Shown piece after piece: positions 56,125-64,000 of a stretch of DNA of 64,000 bases. The stretch comes from Ruegeria sp. R13_0 (lineage in GTDB: Bacteria; Pseudomonadota; Alphaproteobacteria; Rhodobacterales; Rhodobacteraceae). The DNA is taken from NCBI RefSeq assembly GCF_017743995.1, contig NZ_JAGHRB010000013.1, positions 1-64,000 on the forward strand. Direction: 5' to 3'. Within the stretch, counting starts at the first letter, position 1; each line of letters begins with the position of its first letter. The notes under the pieces are model-generated. The model was not told the DNA's origin, ran no database searches, and saw only the letters and a program-made list of their open reading frames with translations. The position numbers and the translations under genes were made by a program.

Positions 56125-58173
56125 ATGACCACCGACCCCCTTGTCGTCTTTACCCCCTCGGGCAAACGCGGGCACTTTCCCGTTGGCACCCCGATTCTGA
56201 CCGCCGCCCGACAGCTGGGCGTCGATCTGGATTCGGTTTGCGGAGGGCGTGGCATCTGCTCGAAATGTCAGATTACGCCCAGCTACGGCGAGTTCCCCAA
56301 GCACGGCGTTACCGTCTCGGAAGACGCTTTGAGTGAATGGAATGCGGTCGAGCAGCGCTATGACGACAAACGAGGTCTGAAACCCGGCCGTCGTTTGGGC
56401 TGTCAGGCCTCGGTTCAGGGCGATGTTGTGATCGACGTGCCACCCGAAAGCCAGGTCCACCGTCAGGTTGTCCGCAAGGCCGCAGCGGCGCGTGCCATCA
56501 CCATGGACCCGGCCACGCGGCTATATTTCGTCGTAGTCGAGGAACCCGACATGCACTCGCCCACCGGCGATCTGGAGCGTCTGGAACGCGCCCTGCGCGA
56601 GCAGTGGAAGATCGAGGCTGTCACCGCCGATCTGTCCCTGATGTCGAAGCTGCAACCGGTTCTGCGCAAAGGCAAATGGGAAGTCACAGTCGCCGTTTAC
56701 AAGGGCCACAAAGACCCGGTAGCCCGCATCGTCGAAATCTGGCCCGGCCTGCACGAAGGGGGCCTTTATGGTCTGGCCATCGACCTCGGCTCGACCACGG
56801 TTGCGGCGCATCTGACCGATCTGGAGACGGGAGAGGTCAAGGCATCCTCGGGCCTGATGAACCCTCAGATTCGCTTTGGTGAGGACCTCATGAGCCGCGT
56901 TTCCTACGCCATGATGAACCCCGGGGGCGATCAGGAGATGACCAAGGCCGTGCGTGAGGCGATCAATGACCTGACCACCTCAATCGCTGAAGAAGCGGGC
57001 ATTGACGCCAGTCTGATCGTTGAGACTGTATTTGTCTGTAACCCGGTCATGCACCATCTGCTGCTGGGTCTGGACCCGGTCGAACTGGGGCAAGCTCCGT
57101 TCGCGCTGGCAACGTCAGAGGCGATGTCCCTGCCCGCGCGTGAGATGGACCTGACCACGATGAACCCGCGCGCGCAGATCTACATCCTGCCCTGTATCGC
57201 CGGTCACGTGGGTGCGGACTGTGCCGCCGTTGCCCTGTCGGAAGAACCCGGCAAGTCCGAGGACCTCGTACTGATCGTGGACGTGGGCACCAATGCCGAA
57301 ATTCTGCTCGGCAACACCAGCCGCGTTCTGGCCTGTTCGTCTCCTACGGGGCCTGCTTTTGAAGGCGCGCAGATCAGTTCTGGCCAACGCGCCGCCCCCG
57401 GCGCGATTGAGCGGATCGAGATTGATCCCGTCACCAAGGAGCCCCGTTTCCGTGTGATCGGGTCCGAGAAATGGTCCGATGAGGACGGGTTCGATCAGGA
57501 CATTGCCACCACCGGTATCTCTGGCATCTGCGGCTCGGGCATCATCGAGGCCGTGGCCGAGATGCGAATCGCCGGCCTGTTGGACGAAAGCGGTCTGATC
57601 GGTTCGGCCGAGCAAACCGGCACCCCTCGCTGCGTTCCCGAAGGGCGTACACACGCCTATCTGATCCATGATTCCAGCGCGGAAGGTGGCCCTCGGATCA
57701 CCGTCACCCAAGGCGATATCCGGGCTATCCAGCTGGCGAAATCGGCGCTTTATGCCGGTGCGCGTTTGTTGATGGACGAGATGGAGGTCGACCGCGTGGA
57801 TCGCGTGGTTCTGGCCGGGGCTTTTGGCGCGCATATCTCGACCAAACACGCGATGGTTCTGGGTATGATCCCGGATGCGCCGCTCGACAAGGTCTCCAGC
57901 GCGGGCAACGCGGCTGGTACCGGCGCCCGGATTGCCCTGTGCAACATCGGCTCGCGCGCCGAGATCGAGCGTGTCGTGCGCGAGATCACCAAGATCGAAA
58001 CCGCCATCGAGCCGAAGTTCCAAGATCACTTCGTCGCCGCCAACGCGATCCCGCACAAAACCGACCCATTCCCGGAACTCGCACAGGTCGTTACCCTGCC
58101 CGCACCGTCCTTCAACACCGGTGGCGGGGAAGCCGAAGCGGGCGGAGGTCGCCGTCGTAGACGCCGCGGGTAA
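56125..58173 (+). CDS. ASKHA-domain corrinoid activation protein with N-terminal 2Fe-2S domain (RACo-like)
   Basis: 682-aa protein. The N-terminal ferredoxin domain has Cys39, Cys45, Cys48 and Cys93 (VCGGRGICSKC...RLGCQ). A linker and the RACo middle domain lead to an actin/hsp70-type ATPase core (GLAIDLGSTTVAAHL, GTNAEILLGN, GICGSGIIEAVAEM, VDRVVLAGAFGAHIS). Such proteins use ATP to reduce inactive Co(II) corrinoid to Co(I) so methyl transfer can resume. The C-terminus is a Gly-rich then Arg-rich tail (TGGGEAEAGGGRRRRRRG) not part of the core. Its likely partners, the methyl-THF methyltransferase and reductase, lie 1.2-3.2 kb away on the other strand; no corrinoid protein gene is in view. 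Confidence 0.87.
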   Translation: MTTDPLVVFTPSGKRGHFPVGTPILTAARQLGVDLDSVCGGRGICSKCQITPSYGEFPKHGVTVSEDALSEWNAVEQRYDDKRGLKPGRRLGCQASVQGDVVIDVPPESQVHRQVVRKAAAARAITMDPATRLYFVVVEEPDMHSPTGDLERLERALREQWKIEAVTADLSLMSKLQPVLRKGKWEVTVAVYKGHKDPVARIVEIWPGLHEGGLYGLAIDLGSTTVAAHLTDLETGEVKASSGLMNPQIRFGEDLMSRVSYAMMNPGGDQEMTKAVREAINDLTTSIAEEAGIDASLIVETVFVCNPVMHHLLLGLDPVELGQAPFALATSEAMSLPAREMDLTTMNPRAQIYILPCIAGHVGADCAAVALSEEPGKSEDLVLIVDVGTNAEILLGNTSRVLACSSPTGPAFEGAQISSGQRAAPGAIERIEIDPVTKEPRFRVIGSEKWSDEDGFDQDIATTGISGICGSGIIEAVAEMRIAGLLDESGLIGSAEQTGTPRCVPEGRTHAYLIHDSSAEGGPRITVTQGDIRAIQLAKSALYAGARLLMDEMEVDRVDRVVLAGAFGAHISTKHAMVLGMIPDAPLDKVSSAGNAAGTGARIALCNIGSRAEIERVVREITKIETAIEPKFQDHFVAANAIPHKTDPFPELAQVVTLPAPSFNTGGGEAEAGGGRRRRRRG

Positions 58174-58275
58174 CGAAGCGTCAAACCTAAGTCGCTACCT
58201 GCTTCAACCATCAGGTCGAGGCAGCAAGCCTGTGCCACAAAAGGTCGCTTACTTGCTGTAGAATCAGGTGAGTTT

Positions 58276-58349
58276 TGGAGCGGGTAGCGGGAATCGAACC
58301 CGCGCGTTCAGCTTGGGAAGCTGACAGGCTACCATTACATCATACCCGC
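58276..58349 (-). tRNA. tRNA-Gly (anticodon CCC)
   Basis: Minus-strand cloverleaf, 74 nt including CCA. Acceptor GCGGGTA pairs with TACCCGC, discriminator T, anticodon stem TCAGC/GCTGA with loop TTCCCAA giving anticodon CCC (reads GGG), T-loop TTCGATT. Confidence 0.97.
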
Positions 58350-58413
58350 CGCGAGATTTGAGATACCATCGCCACCTGAGGAACTGCAAGCGCCTTTCGG
58401 TGAGGTCTATGGA

Positions 58414-59241
58414 TTACTCTGTCCGTGCCCGCAGGGAGTCGATCAGCGATTGGTCAACATCCAATGCCTCGCACGCCGCGTCCAAGGTCCGTTTGTCCAA
58501 ATGCTGTGGGTTTAGATCTATCTCTTTTGAGAACGCATCAACGATGGTTTGCATTGCTTTGATTCTCGCAGATTTTTTGTTATTGGCCGGAATAACGTGC
58601 CACGGCGCAATGTCGGTTGACGTACGCGCCAGCATTTCATCGACAGCGATCTCGGCCTCGTCCCAACGCTCGCGATTGCGGAAATCTTCATAAGTCAGCT
58701 TCCAACGCTTCAATGGGTTGCGTAGGCGTTCTGTGAAACGCGCCATCTGTTCGTCTTGTGAGATGTGAAAGAACAGCTTTACGATCCGGGTGCCGTCATC
58801 AACGAGCATGCGCTCGAAATCGTTGATCTCTCGATATCCCGCCCGCCACCGTTTCTCCGGTGTGAATTTCTCGATCCGTTCCACCAGAACACGCCCGTAC
58901 CAACTGCGGTCAAAGGCCGAGATTGCACCTTCTGGCGGTAAACGTTCCCAAAACCGCAGCAGATAGTGGCGATTGAGATAGTAGTTGCGCGGCGCGCCGA
59001 TCGGCCAGACTTTGAAACTGCGCGGATCAAGTGCCTGGCTGATACGGCGGATCGTGCCTCCCTTGCCTGCAGCATCCCAGCCTTCAAAGACGATCACACC
59101 TTTGGTTCCATGGAAGAGAAAAGCTTGCTGAATACGCGCCAGTTTCGCCTGCAGATCGATCAGCTTGTCGAAATAGTCCTTCTTGCCCAACTTCTCACTC
59201 AGGTCTGCGTCGGCCAGTTTTGGAGGGTGATGTTTGGACAT
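58414..59241 (-). CDS. ppk2: Polyphosphate kinase 2 family protein
   Basis: 275-aa PPK2 enzyme that transfers phosphate between polyphosphate and nucleotides. Walker A is FEGWDAAGKGGTIRR (about 52-66), Walker B FDRSWYGRVLVERIE, and lid-region basic residues lie in LRNPLKRWKLTYEDFRNRERW. The single-domain form usually phosphorylates NDP or NMP at polyphosphate expense. ATG 59241 opens MSKHHPPKL with AGGTG upstream; the frame to 59316 overlaps a promoter-like AT stretch. It fits the phosphate theme of the window. Confidence 0.9.
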   Translation of the reverse strand: MSKHHPPKLADADLSEKLGKKDYFDKLIDLQAKLARIQQAFLFHGTKGVIVFEGWDAAGKGGTIRRISQALDPRSFKVWPIGAPRNYYLNRHYLLRFWERLPPEGAISAFDRSWYGRVLVERIEKFTPEKRWRAGYREINDFERMLVDDGTRIVKLFFHISQDEQMARFTERLRNPLKRWKLTYEDFRNRERWDEAEIAVDEMLARTSTDIAPWHVIPANNKKSARIKAMQTIVDAFSKEIDLNPQHLDKRTLDAACEALDVDQSLIDSLRARTE

Positions 59242-59321
59242 GAAAGCACCTGATCGTTGAGGAAAGGATCGCCCCAGTCTCAACGATATCACGTTTGCTG
59301 CATTGATCAGGGTCAAACGAA

Positions 59322-59348
59322 AAAGGCCGGGCGCAGGGCCCGGCCTTT
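59322..59348 (-). terminator. Terminator of the methyl-THF operon
   Basis: Perfect 11-bp arms AAAGGCCGGGC (59322-59332) and GCCCGGCCTTT (59338-59348), 5-nt loop; read on the minus strand it ends in TTTTTCG. It lies 20 bp after the methyltransferase stop. Confidence 0.88.
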
Positions 59349-59367
59349 GATCTGATAGCTCGGAAAA

Positions 59368-60429
59368 TCAAGCGCGACGGCGACGGCCACCGCCGCGACG
59401 ACCGCCTGCTCCACCGGCCGCAGCCGCTTCTTCAGGCGATTTGTTGAACTTGATCCATGCGCCACCGTGCGGGTCGTTGTTGGTCAGCAGGTTGGCGGCG
59501 CGGATGGCCTCCATCTCCTTACCTGCGCGCGGCAGGGTCGAGCCCAGACCGAACATCTGAACGAAGGCCTCATCATCCATGCCTTCGGGCAGGATGATAC
59601 CAGCTGCGGCAACGGCCTCTTTCTTCTCGGCGATTTTCTTCTGTGTCGTGGGCAGAGCAACCGGGTTCATGATCGCGGACGTCATGCCAGCACCCATTGC
59701 CATCGGCAGGAAGGCGTTGTTGATGCCGTGGCGGTTCGGCAGACCGAACGAGATGTTGGATGCACCGCAGGTGGTGTTCACGCCCAGTTCCTCACGCAGA
59801 CGACGGACCAGAGCGAAGACCTGCTGGCCCGCGGTTGCCATCGCACCGATCGGCATAACCAGCGGGTCGACAACGATGTCATGCGCCGGGATGCCATAGT
59901 CGGCGGCACGCTCAACGATCGTCTTTGCAACGGCAAAACGCACATCGGGGTCTTCCGAGATGCCGGTGTCATCGTTCGAGATCGCAACAACCGGAACGTT
60001 GTATTTCTTGACCAGCGGCAGAACCATCTCCAGACGCTCTTCCTCGCCGGTGACCGAGTTCAGCAGCGGGCGACCTTCGGCTGCGGCCAGACCGGCCTCC
60101 AGAGCCCCCGGAACCGAGCTGTCGATGCACAGCGGCACGTCGACCAGGCCCTGAACCAGCTCAACGATCTTGGTCATCAGCGGCGGCTCGGTCTCGTTCG
60201 GGTTGGGGTTCGAGTTGTAAACAACGCCTGCGTTGATATCCAGAACGGTCGCGCCTGCAGCGACCTGCGCCAGCGCGTCTTTCTCAACGGTCGAAAAGTC
60301 ACCTGCTTCCAGCTCAGCAGCCAGTTTCTTGCGGCCCGTTGGGTTGATCCGCTCACCAATCACGCAGAAGGGTTCGTCAAAGCCCAGAACGGCGGTTTTT
60401 GTTTTTGATTCTACGACTGTACGGGTCAT
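59368..60429 (-). CDS. Methyltetrahydrofolate:corrinoid methyltransferase (pterin-binding)
   Basis: 353-aa TIM-barrel protein of the DHPS/AcsE/MetH pterin-binding family. Folate-site landmarks are CVIGERINPTGRKKL, ATVLDINAGV, PLCIDSSVPGALEA, NSVTGEEER and CGASNISFGLPNRHGINNAF. It moves a methyl group between methyl-THF and a corrinoid protein. The C-terminal 20 residues (AAAAGGAGGRRGGGRRRRA) are a Gly/Arg tail outside the barrel, very like the tail of the ASKHA protein. It lies 9 bp after the reductase gene and is the last gene of the operon. Confidence 0.9.
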   Translation of the reverse strand: MTRTVVESKTKTAVLGFDEPFCVIGERINPTGRKKLAAELEAGDFSTVEKDALAQVAAGATVLDINAGVVYNSNPNPNETEPPLMTKIVELVQGLVDVPLCIDSSVPGALEAGLAAAEGRPLLNSVTGEEERLEMVLPLVKKYNVPVVAISNDDTGISEDPDVRFAVAKTIVERAADYGIPAHDIVVDPLVMPIGAMATAGQQVFALVRRLREELGVNTTCGASNISFGLPNRHGINNAFLPMAMGAGMTSAIMNPVALPTTQKKIAEKKEAVAAAGIILPEGMDDEAFVQMFGLGSTLPRAGKEMEAIRAANLLTNNDPHGGAWIKFNKSPEEAAAAGGAGGRRGGGRRRRA

Positions 60430-60438
60430 GTCCGTTCC

Positions 60439-61365
60439 TTAAGCGTTGACTGGCTTTGCCGAAGCGCCGCCGTTGTTGATGGCCCAGTTGGCGTTGGTCT
60501 TGATACCGCCAAGGGGGAAGAAGTGTACGTTGGTGATGTTGAAATCCGGGTTCGCCGCTTTGTATTCGGCCAGCTCGGTGATCACATCATTCGGCTCATA
60601 TGGCAGCAGCAGCTTGGAGACATCCATGGCGCGCTTTTGCAGAACTTTCAGCGACGGGCCAACACCACAGGCGATGGCGAACTTGATCAGGGTCTGCAGC
60701 TTGGCAGGACCTGCGATACCGATATGAACCGGGATGTCGATCCCCGCCTCTTTCAGGCTGTTGGCCCATGCGATAATCGGCTTTGCCTCGAACGCGAACT
60801 GCGTGGCCAGCGCCATCTCGGCGTCGGTGGTTTCGCTGAATTTCTGTTTCCAGCGCAGCGCGTCGTCGACATTCTTGGTCGAGCCGTCCGGGTCAATGTC
60901 CTTGTTGCCTTCGGGGTGACCGGCAACATGCAGGCGCTTGAAACCGGCTTTGTCGAACAGGCCGGACTCCAACAGTTGCATCGAGCTGTCGAAATCACCG
61001 TGCGGCTTGGCCACACCACCGGCCAGCAGCAGCGCCTGATCAACGCCCGCCTCGCCCTGGTACATCGAGATCCAGTTCTCAAGCGTCGCGGCATCCTTGA
61101 TGATGCGCGCCGGGAAGTGCGGCATGACCGGGTAACCTTCGGCGGCGATGCGCTTGGCGGTTTTCACCATGTCTTCGATCGGAGTGCCCTCGATATGGGC
61201 GATGTAGACACGGGTGCCTTCGGGCAGCAGCGCGCGGAAATCTTCGACCTTTTCTGCGGTGCGCGGCATGACCTCGATCGAGTAGCCCTGCAGAAAGGCT
61301 TCGACGGTCGGGTTTACAGGGCCGTTTTCGGCGGCATCACGTTTCTTGAAGTTCAGCAAAGCCAT
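60439..61365 (-). CDS. metF: Methylenetetrahydrofolate reductase
   Basis: 308-aa flavoprotein of the MetF TIM-barrel family (YSIEVMPRTAEKVEDFRALLPEGTRVYIAHIEGT, YPVMPHFPARIIKD, LLLAGGVAKPHGDF, HVAGHPEGNKDIDPDG). It interconverts methyl-THF and methylene-THF. In this setting, next to a methyl-THF:corrinoid methyltransferase, it probably runs in the oxidising direction to feed methyl groups into C1 metabolism. ATG 61365 has GGGAGG 6 nt upstream; the frame to 61401 would overlap the preceding gene. A separate biosynthetic MetF may exist elsewhere. Confidence 0.87.
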   Translation of the reverse strand: MALLNFKKRDAAENGPVNPTVEAFLQGYSIEVMPRTAEKVEDFRALLPEGTRVYIAHIEGTPIEDMVKTAKRIAAEGYPVMPHFPARIIKDAATLENWISMYQGEAGVDQALLLAGGVAKPHGDFDSSMQLLESGLFDKAGFKRLHVAGHPEGNKDIDPDGSTKNVDDALRWKQKFSETTDAEMALATQFAFEAKPIIAWANSLKEAGIDIPVHIGIAGPAKLQTLIKFAIACGVGPSLKVLQKRAMDVSKLLLPYEPNDVITELAEYKAANPDFNITNVHFFPLGGIKTNANWAINNGGASAKPVNA

Positions 61366-61391
61366 CGCGGCCTCCCATATAGATTTCGGGC

Positions 61392-61688
61392 TCATGCCCA
61401 ACCGTCATTCGCGATCAGTGCCTTGATGCGGTCTTGATCGTATTCCGTTTCCAGACGCACAGCCTGCGCTTCGGCAATCTCGGACGGGTCGCCCTCGACC
61501 GCGAAAGGCTCGGCCTTGCGCCATTCGGCGAGGTAGGCGTCACTGTCCTTGGCGTTCACCTTCATGGCGGCGCGGTCGATGGCCTGTTCAAACCGTTCTT
61601 CCAACTGCCGCTTTGCGCCACGACGGCCTTTGCCGACGATGACCTGAGCGGGAATGTCGCGCCAGTACACGATGGTGACGTCAGGCAT
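61392..61688 (-). CDS. Virulence-factor-domain small protein
   Basis: 98-aa protein opening MPDVTIVYWRDIPAQVIVGKGRRGAKRQL, matching the short virulence factor domain often found beside metF-like C1 genes in alphaproteobacteria. No catalytic residues known. ATG 61688 has AGGAGGA 9 nt upstream; the longer frame to 61775 lacks this. First gene of the three-gene methyl-THF operon, so it may be an accessory protein of that pathway. Confidence 0.8.
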   Translation of the reverse strand: MPDVTIVYWRDIPAQVIVGKGRRGAKRQLEERFEQAIDRAAMKVNAKDSDAYLAEWRKAEPFAVEGDPSEIAEAQAVRLETEYDQDRIKALIANDGWA

Positions 61689-61884
61689 AGCTGTGATTCC
61701 TCCTAACCAATGGGGCGGTTCTAAACGTCTATATTGGGCTAAGGAGGTCGGTTTTCGACACCCAGCGCCTTCCAAGCGACCTTTTTGCCTATGACGGTGT
61801 ACAGTCGTTTTAGCCGGGTTTCACATAAAACCAGATATCAAAACTTTCAACGCTTGTATGAGGATGACTCAACTCAAGCAAAAA

Positions 61885-61909
61885 CCCCGGGCGGCAACAC
61901 CGTCCGGGG
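61885..61909. terminator. Terminator downstream of phoX
   Basis: Arms CCCCGGGCGG (61885-61894) and CCGTCCGGGG (61900-61909), one G-U pair. On the minus strand five T follow; on the plus strand TTGTTTTT follows. Confidence 0.85.
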
Positions 61910-61934
61910 CTTGTTTTTAAGGGCGTTTTCGGCC

Positions 61935-63821
61935 TTAGCCGACCAGACCGCCATCTTCGCGCGTGACCGCGATGATGGCCGAGCGTGGCACGGCATCGCC
62001 GCCTTCGGGCCAGTGGCTGTTGCCGTCCTCACCGGGGTGTTGGACGCCCACAAACATGGTGCGGCGATCCGGCGACCAGCTGAGGCCGGTGATCTCGCAC
62101 TCATTCGGGCCGACCAGGAAGCGACGGATTTCGCCGGTGACCGGGTCACCTGCCAACATCTGGTTGTTGCCCTGACCTTCGAAATCACCTTCGTTGCCAT
62201 AGTTGCCGTCGGTCTGGATCCACAGCAGGCCGTTGCTGTCGAATTTCAGACCATCGGGTGAGTTGAACATGTTCTCGGCATTGACATTGTCCGACCCGCC
62301 ATAGGCGTCCTGATGAACATTCGGGTTACCTGCCAGCACATACAGATCCCAGCCAAAGCCGGGCGCGGTATGATCGCCACCTTCGGGACGCCAGCGCACG
62401 ATCTGGCCATAGTTGTTGGCCTCGCGCGGGTTCGGACCGTTGACCGAGGTGTCATCCCCACCGGCATTCGGCTTGACGCCCCGGTTCTTGTTGTTGGTCA
62501 GACAGCAGTAGACCTCGGCCACGTTCGGGTTGGCCGCTACCCATTCGGGGCGGTCCATGGTGGTCGCGCCCACAGCAGACGCGCCCTGACGGGTGTGGAT
62601 GCTGATTTCAGCCTGCGAAGCCAAACCGGTTGTTTCAGGCGTCAGGTCCAGCCACTCACCAGTGCCGTCATCGTTGAACTTGGCAACCGACAGCGTGCCG
62701 TTTTCCAGAAGCGCGTTGGTGTCAACACCCGCCGCATAGACACCGTCCGACACGAAGCGGTATAGGAACTCGCCGCGCTCATCATCGCCCATATAGACGA
62801 CAACGCGACCGTCATTGTTCACGAGGGACTCGGCGTTTTCATGCTTGAAACGACCTAAAGCGGTCAGCTTGCGCGGGGTCGAGGTCGGGTCGGTCGGGTC
62901 GATCTCAACCACATAACCGGCGCGGTTCGGTTCGTTGGGGTTTTTCGAGACGTCGAAACGGTCATCGATCTTGGCCCAGCCATAGCCCCAGTCGCTGGCC
63001 GACACGCCATAGCGCTTGAGTTCCGGGCTGACCTCGTGGTTTTCGTCTTCCGCCGAGAAGTAGCCGTTAAAGTTCTCTTCACAGGCCAGATAGGTGCCCC
63101 ACGGCGTCATACCGTTGCCGCAGTTGTTCCAGGTGCCCTTGGAGGTTGTGCCGGTCGGGTCAGCAGCAGTTTTCATCAGGTCATGGCCCGCAGCCGGTCC
63201 GGTGAGGGTCATGTCGGTCTGCGGAGTGATGCGGCGGTTATACGGGCTGTCCTTGACGATGCCCCATGTGCCGTCGGTATTGGCAATCTCGACCACAGTC
63301 ACACCATGGGCCATCATACCCTTGGCGACATCGTCGTCCGAGGCCGCCTTGGCATCGGGGTTGTTGCCCCACAGGATGTCACGATTGGTGTATTCGTTGT
63401 TCACGACCAGCAGAACATGACCGTCATGGAAGAACACGTCCTGACCGTCGGTGTTGTCGCCAAAGGCGCGTTCCTGACTTGCGGCGGTGCCGCGGGTCGC
63501 GTGATCGAACTCGGGCGCGTCAGACCACAGCGGATCGCCCCATCGTACCATAACCTCGGCCTTGTAGCCTGCGGGCACGACAACCTCATCGGCAGTTGAG
63601 ACCGGAATCGCCTCGAACGAGAACCGATCAGCTGACGCGCGCGCACCTGTGGGCAGAAGCGAGCCGCCTACTGCGGTAAAGCTGCCCATGGCCAGAACGC
63701 CCCCCAGAAAGCCACGTCGCGACAAGGCGCGTTCGACCACGCGGTCGAATTCACATTCTTCGGGGCGCGGATTTACGACTTCATCAAATTCATCGAAGGA
63801 CAGGGTGCGCTCATCTTTCAT
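61935..63821 (-). CDS. phoX: PhoX family alkaline phosphatase, Tat-exported
   Basis: 628-aa secreted phosphomonoesterase of the PhoX (DUF839) family, a calcium/iron beta-propeller enzyme that frees phosphate from organic esters; typical of marine bacteria. A long polar n-region precedes the twin-arginine signal LSRRGFLGGVLAMGSFTAVGG at about 34-53. Family blocks include NCGNGMTPWGTYLACEENFNGYF, GRFKHENAESLVNNDGRVVVYMGDDERGEFLYRFV, NSPDGLKFDSNGLLWIQTDGNYG and PNECEITGLSWSPDRRTMFVGVQHPGE. ATG 63821 has GGAG 6 nt upstream; 19 further residues to 63878 are unlikely. Probably PhoB-controlled (see the upstream site). Confidence 0.93.
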   Translation of the reverse strand: MKDERTLSFDEFDEVVNPRPEECEFDRVVERALSRRGFLGGVLAMGSFTAVGGSLLPTGARASADRFSFEAIPVSTADEVVVPAGYKAEVMVRWGDPLWSDAPEFDHATRGTAASQERAFGDNTDGQDVFFHDGHVLLVVNNEYTNRDILWGNNPDAKAASDDDVAKGMMAHGVTVVEIANTDGTWGIVKDSPYNRRITPQTDMTLTGPAAGHDLMKTAADPTGTTSKGTWNNCGNGMTPWGTYLACEENFNGYFSAEDENHEVSPELKRYGVSASDWGYGWAKIDDRFDVSKNPNEPNRAGYVVEIDPTDPTSTPRKLTALGRFKHENAESLVNNDGRVVVYMGDDERGEFLYRFVSDGVYAAGVDTNALLENGTLSVAKFNDDGTGEWLDLTPETTGLASQAEISIHTRQGASAVGATTMDRPEWVAANPNVAEVYCCLTNNKNRGVKPNAGGDDTSVNGPNPREANNYGQIVRWRPEGGDHTAPGFGWDLYVLAGNPNVHQDAYGGSDNVNAENMFNSPDGLKFDSNGLLWIQTDGNYGNEGDFEGQGNNQMLAGDPVTGEIRRFLVGPNECEITGLSWSPDRRTMFVGVQHPGEDGNSHWPEGGDAVPRSAIIAVTREDGGLVG

Positions 63822-63895
63822 GGCAGTCTCCGTATCTGGCTGTAAGCTTGAAGAGAATCCCGAAATGGGGATCGGCACGGGAATTGCATTTCAGT

Positions 63896-63913
63896 ATGAA
63901 CGCTGTGTGACAC
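63896..63913 (-). promoter_or_regulatory. Possible Pho box upstream of phoX
   Basis: Minus-strand units GTGTCAC (63913-63907) and CGTTCAT (63902-63896) are 11 bp apart and match CTGTCAT-type PhoB half-sites at 5-6 of 7 positions. The site is 75 bp before the phoX ATG, nearly the same distance as the clear Pho box at pstS. Confidence 0.45.
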
Positions 63914-63940
63914 TCACGTTAATTTCAAAATTGAAATCAC

Positions 63941-63969
63941 TTGCGCGTCGGCGATCCCCCGCCTAGGGT
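63941..63969 (+). promoter_or_regulatory. Promoter of a plus-strand gene beginning beyond the window
   Basis: TTGCGC (63941-63946), 17-bp spacer, TAGGGT (63964-63969), a form common in Rhodobacteraceae promoters. A GGAGGG ribosome binding site follows at 63988-63993, so a start codon is expected just after 64000. The gene would be divergent from phoX. Confidence 0.5.
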
Positions 63970-64000
63970 CAACTTAACTCGAAAATCGGAGGGCGTTACG

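Overview
The window looks like a chromosomal segment of a marine Rhodobacteraceae bacterium (Roseobacter group, Ruegeria-like). The signs are a high-GC coding style, a class II DAHP synthase, a CckA kinase, an IscR with a single cysteine beside an Iron-Rhodo-like operator, a GTTC-N7-GTTC SOS box at recA, IalB and PhoX family proteins, and a methyl-folate/corrinoid C1 module. Almost all of it is tightly packed housekeeping and nutrient-response DNA. No prophage, CRISPR array or complete insertion sequence is present; the first ~120 bp may be the tip of an insertion element.

Layout. 0.2-1.4 kb: glutaryl-CoA dehydrogenase. 1.5-8.9 kb (minus): phosphate module phoR / pstS-pstC-pstA-pstB-phoU-phoB, with a three-repeat Pho box in front of pstS. 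8.9-11 kb (minus): gamma-class carbonic-anhydrase-like protein, gmk, yicC. 11.2-16.3 kb: a PAS protein behind a perfect CtrA-type box, class II DAHP synthase, a GlxA-type regulator, a GNAT enzyme and a periplasmic sugar dehydrogenase. 16.4-22.1 kb (plus): Liv-type ABC transporter with an unknown secreted protein inserted between its ATPase and permease genes. 22.2-31.3 kb: lipoprotein, HerA-like ATPase, two candidate small RNAs, IalB protein, then an envelope group (ketoacyl synthase, acyl carrier protein, LpxD-like acyltransferase, L,D-transpeptidase, M15 peptidase) and a low-GC orphan beside tRNA-Arg(CCG).

31.5-39.0 kb (minus): iscR-iscS-like-sufB-sufC-sufD-two Yip1 membrane proteins-sufS, read from a promoter region holding a perfect 15-bp palindrome. 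On the other side of that palindrome (39.2-41.3 kb, plus) are an alpha/beta hydrolase, an 81-aa unknown and a protein with two fused HD domains. 41.6-46.1 kb: SMR transporter, typA, a secreted repeat protein (nine 21-bp units), a BTLCP-type cysteine peptidase, and a DUF1330 protein downstream of alaS. 46-56 kb: alaS, recA, a sulfotransferase-like protein, cckA with a CtrA-type box upstream, an RsmB-type methyltransferase and guaB.

56.1-61.7 kb: a C1 module. It holds an ASKHA/2Fe-2S activator of corrinoid proteins, tRNA-Gly(CCC), PPK2, a methyl-THF:corrinoid methyltransferase, a methylene-THF reductase and a small virulence-factor-domain protein. Two of these proteins end in similar Gly/Arg-rich tails. 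61.9-63.8 kb: a Tat-exported PhoX phosphatase with a possible Pho box, which links the right end functionally to the pst/pho genes at the left end. A promoter and ribosome binding site at the extreme right point to a plus-strand gene starting just outside.

Start codons were reassigned from the longest reading frame wherever a ribosome binding site, signal peptide or family alignment favoured a later start. All family calls are by reading motifs; no database search was run.
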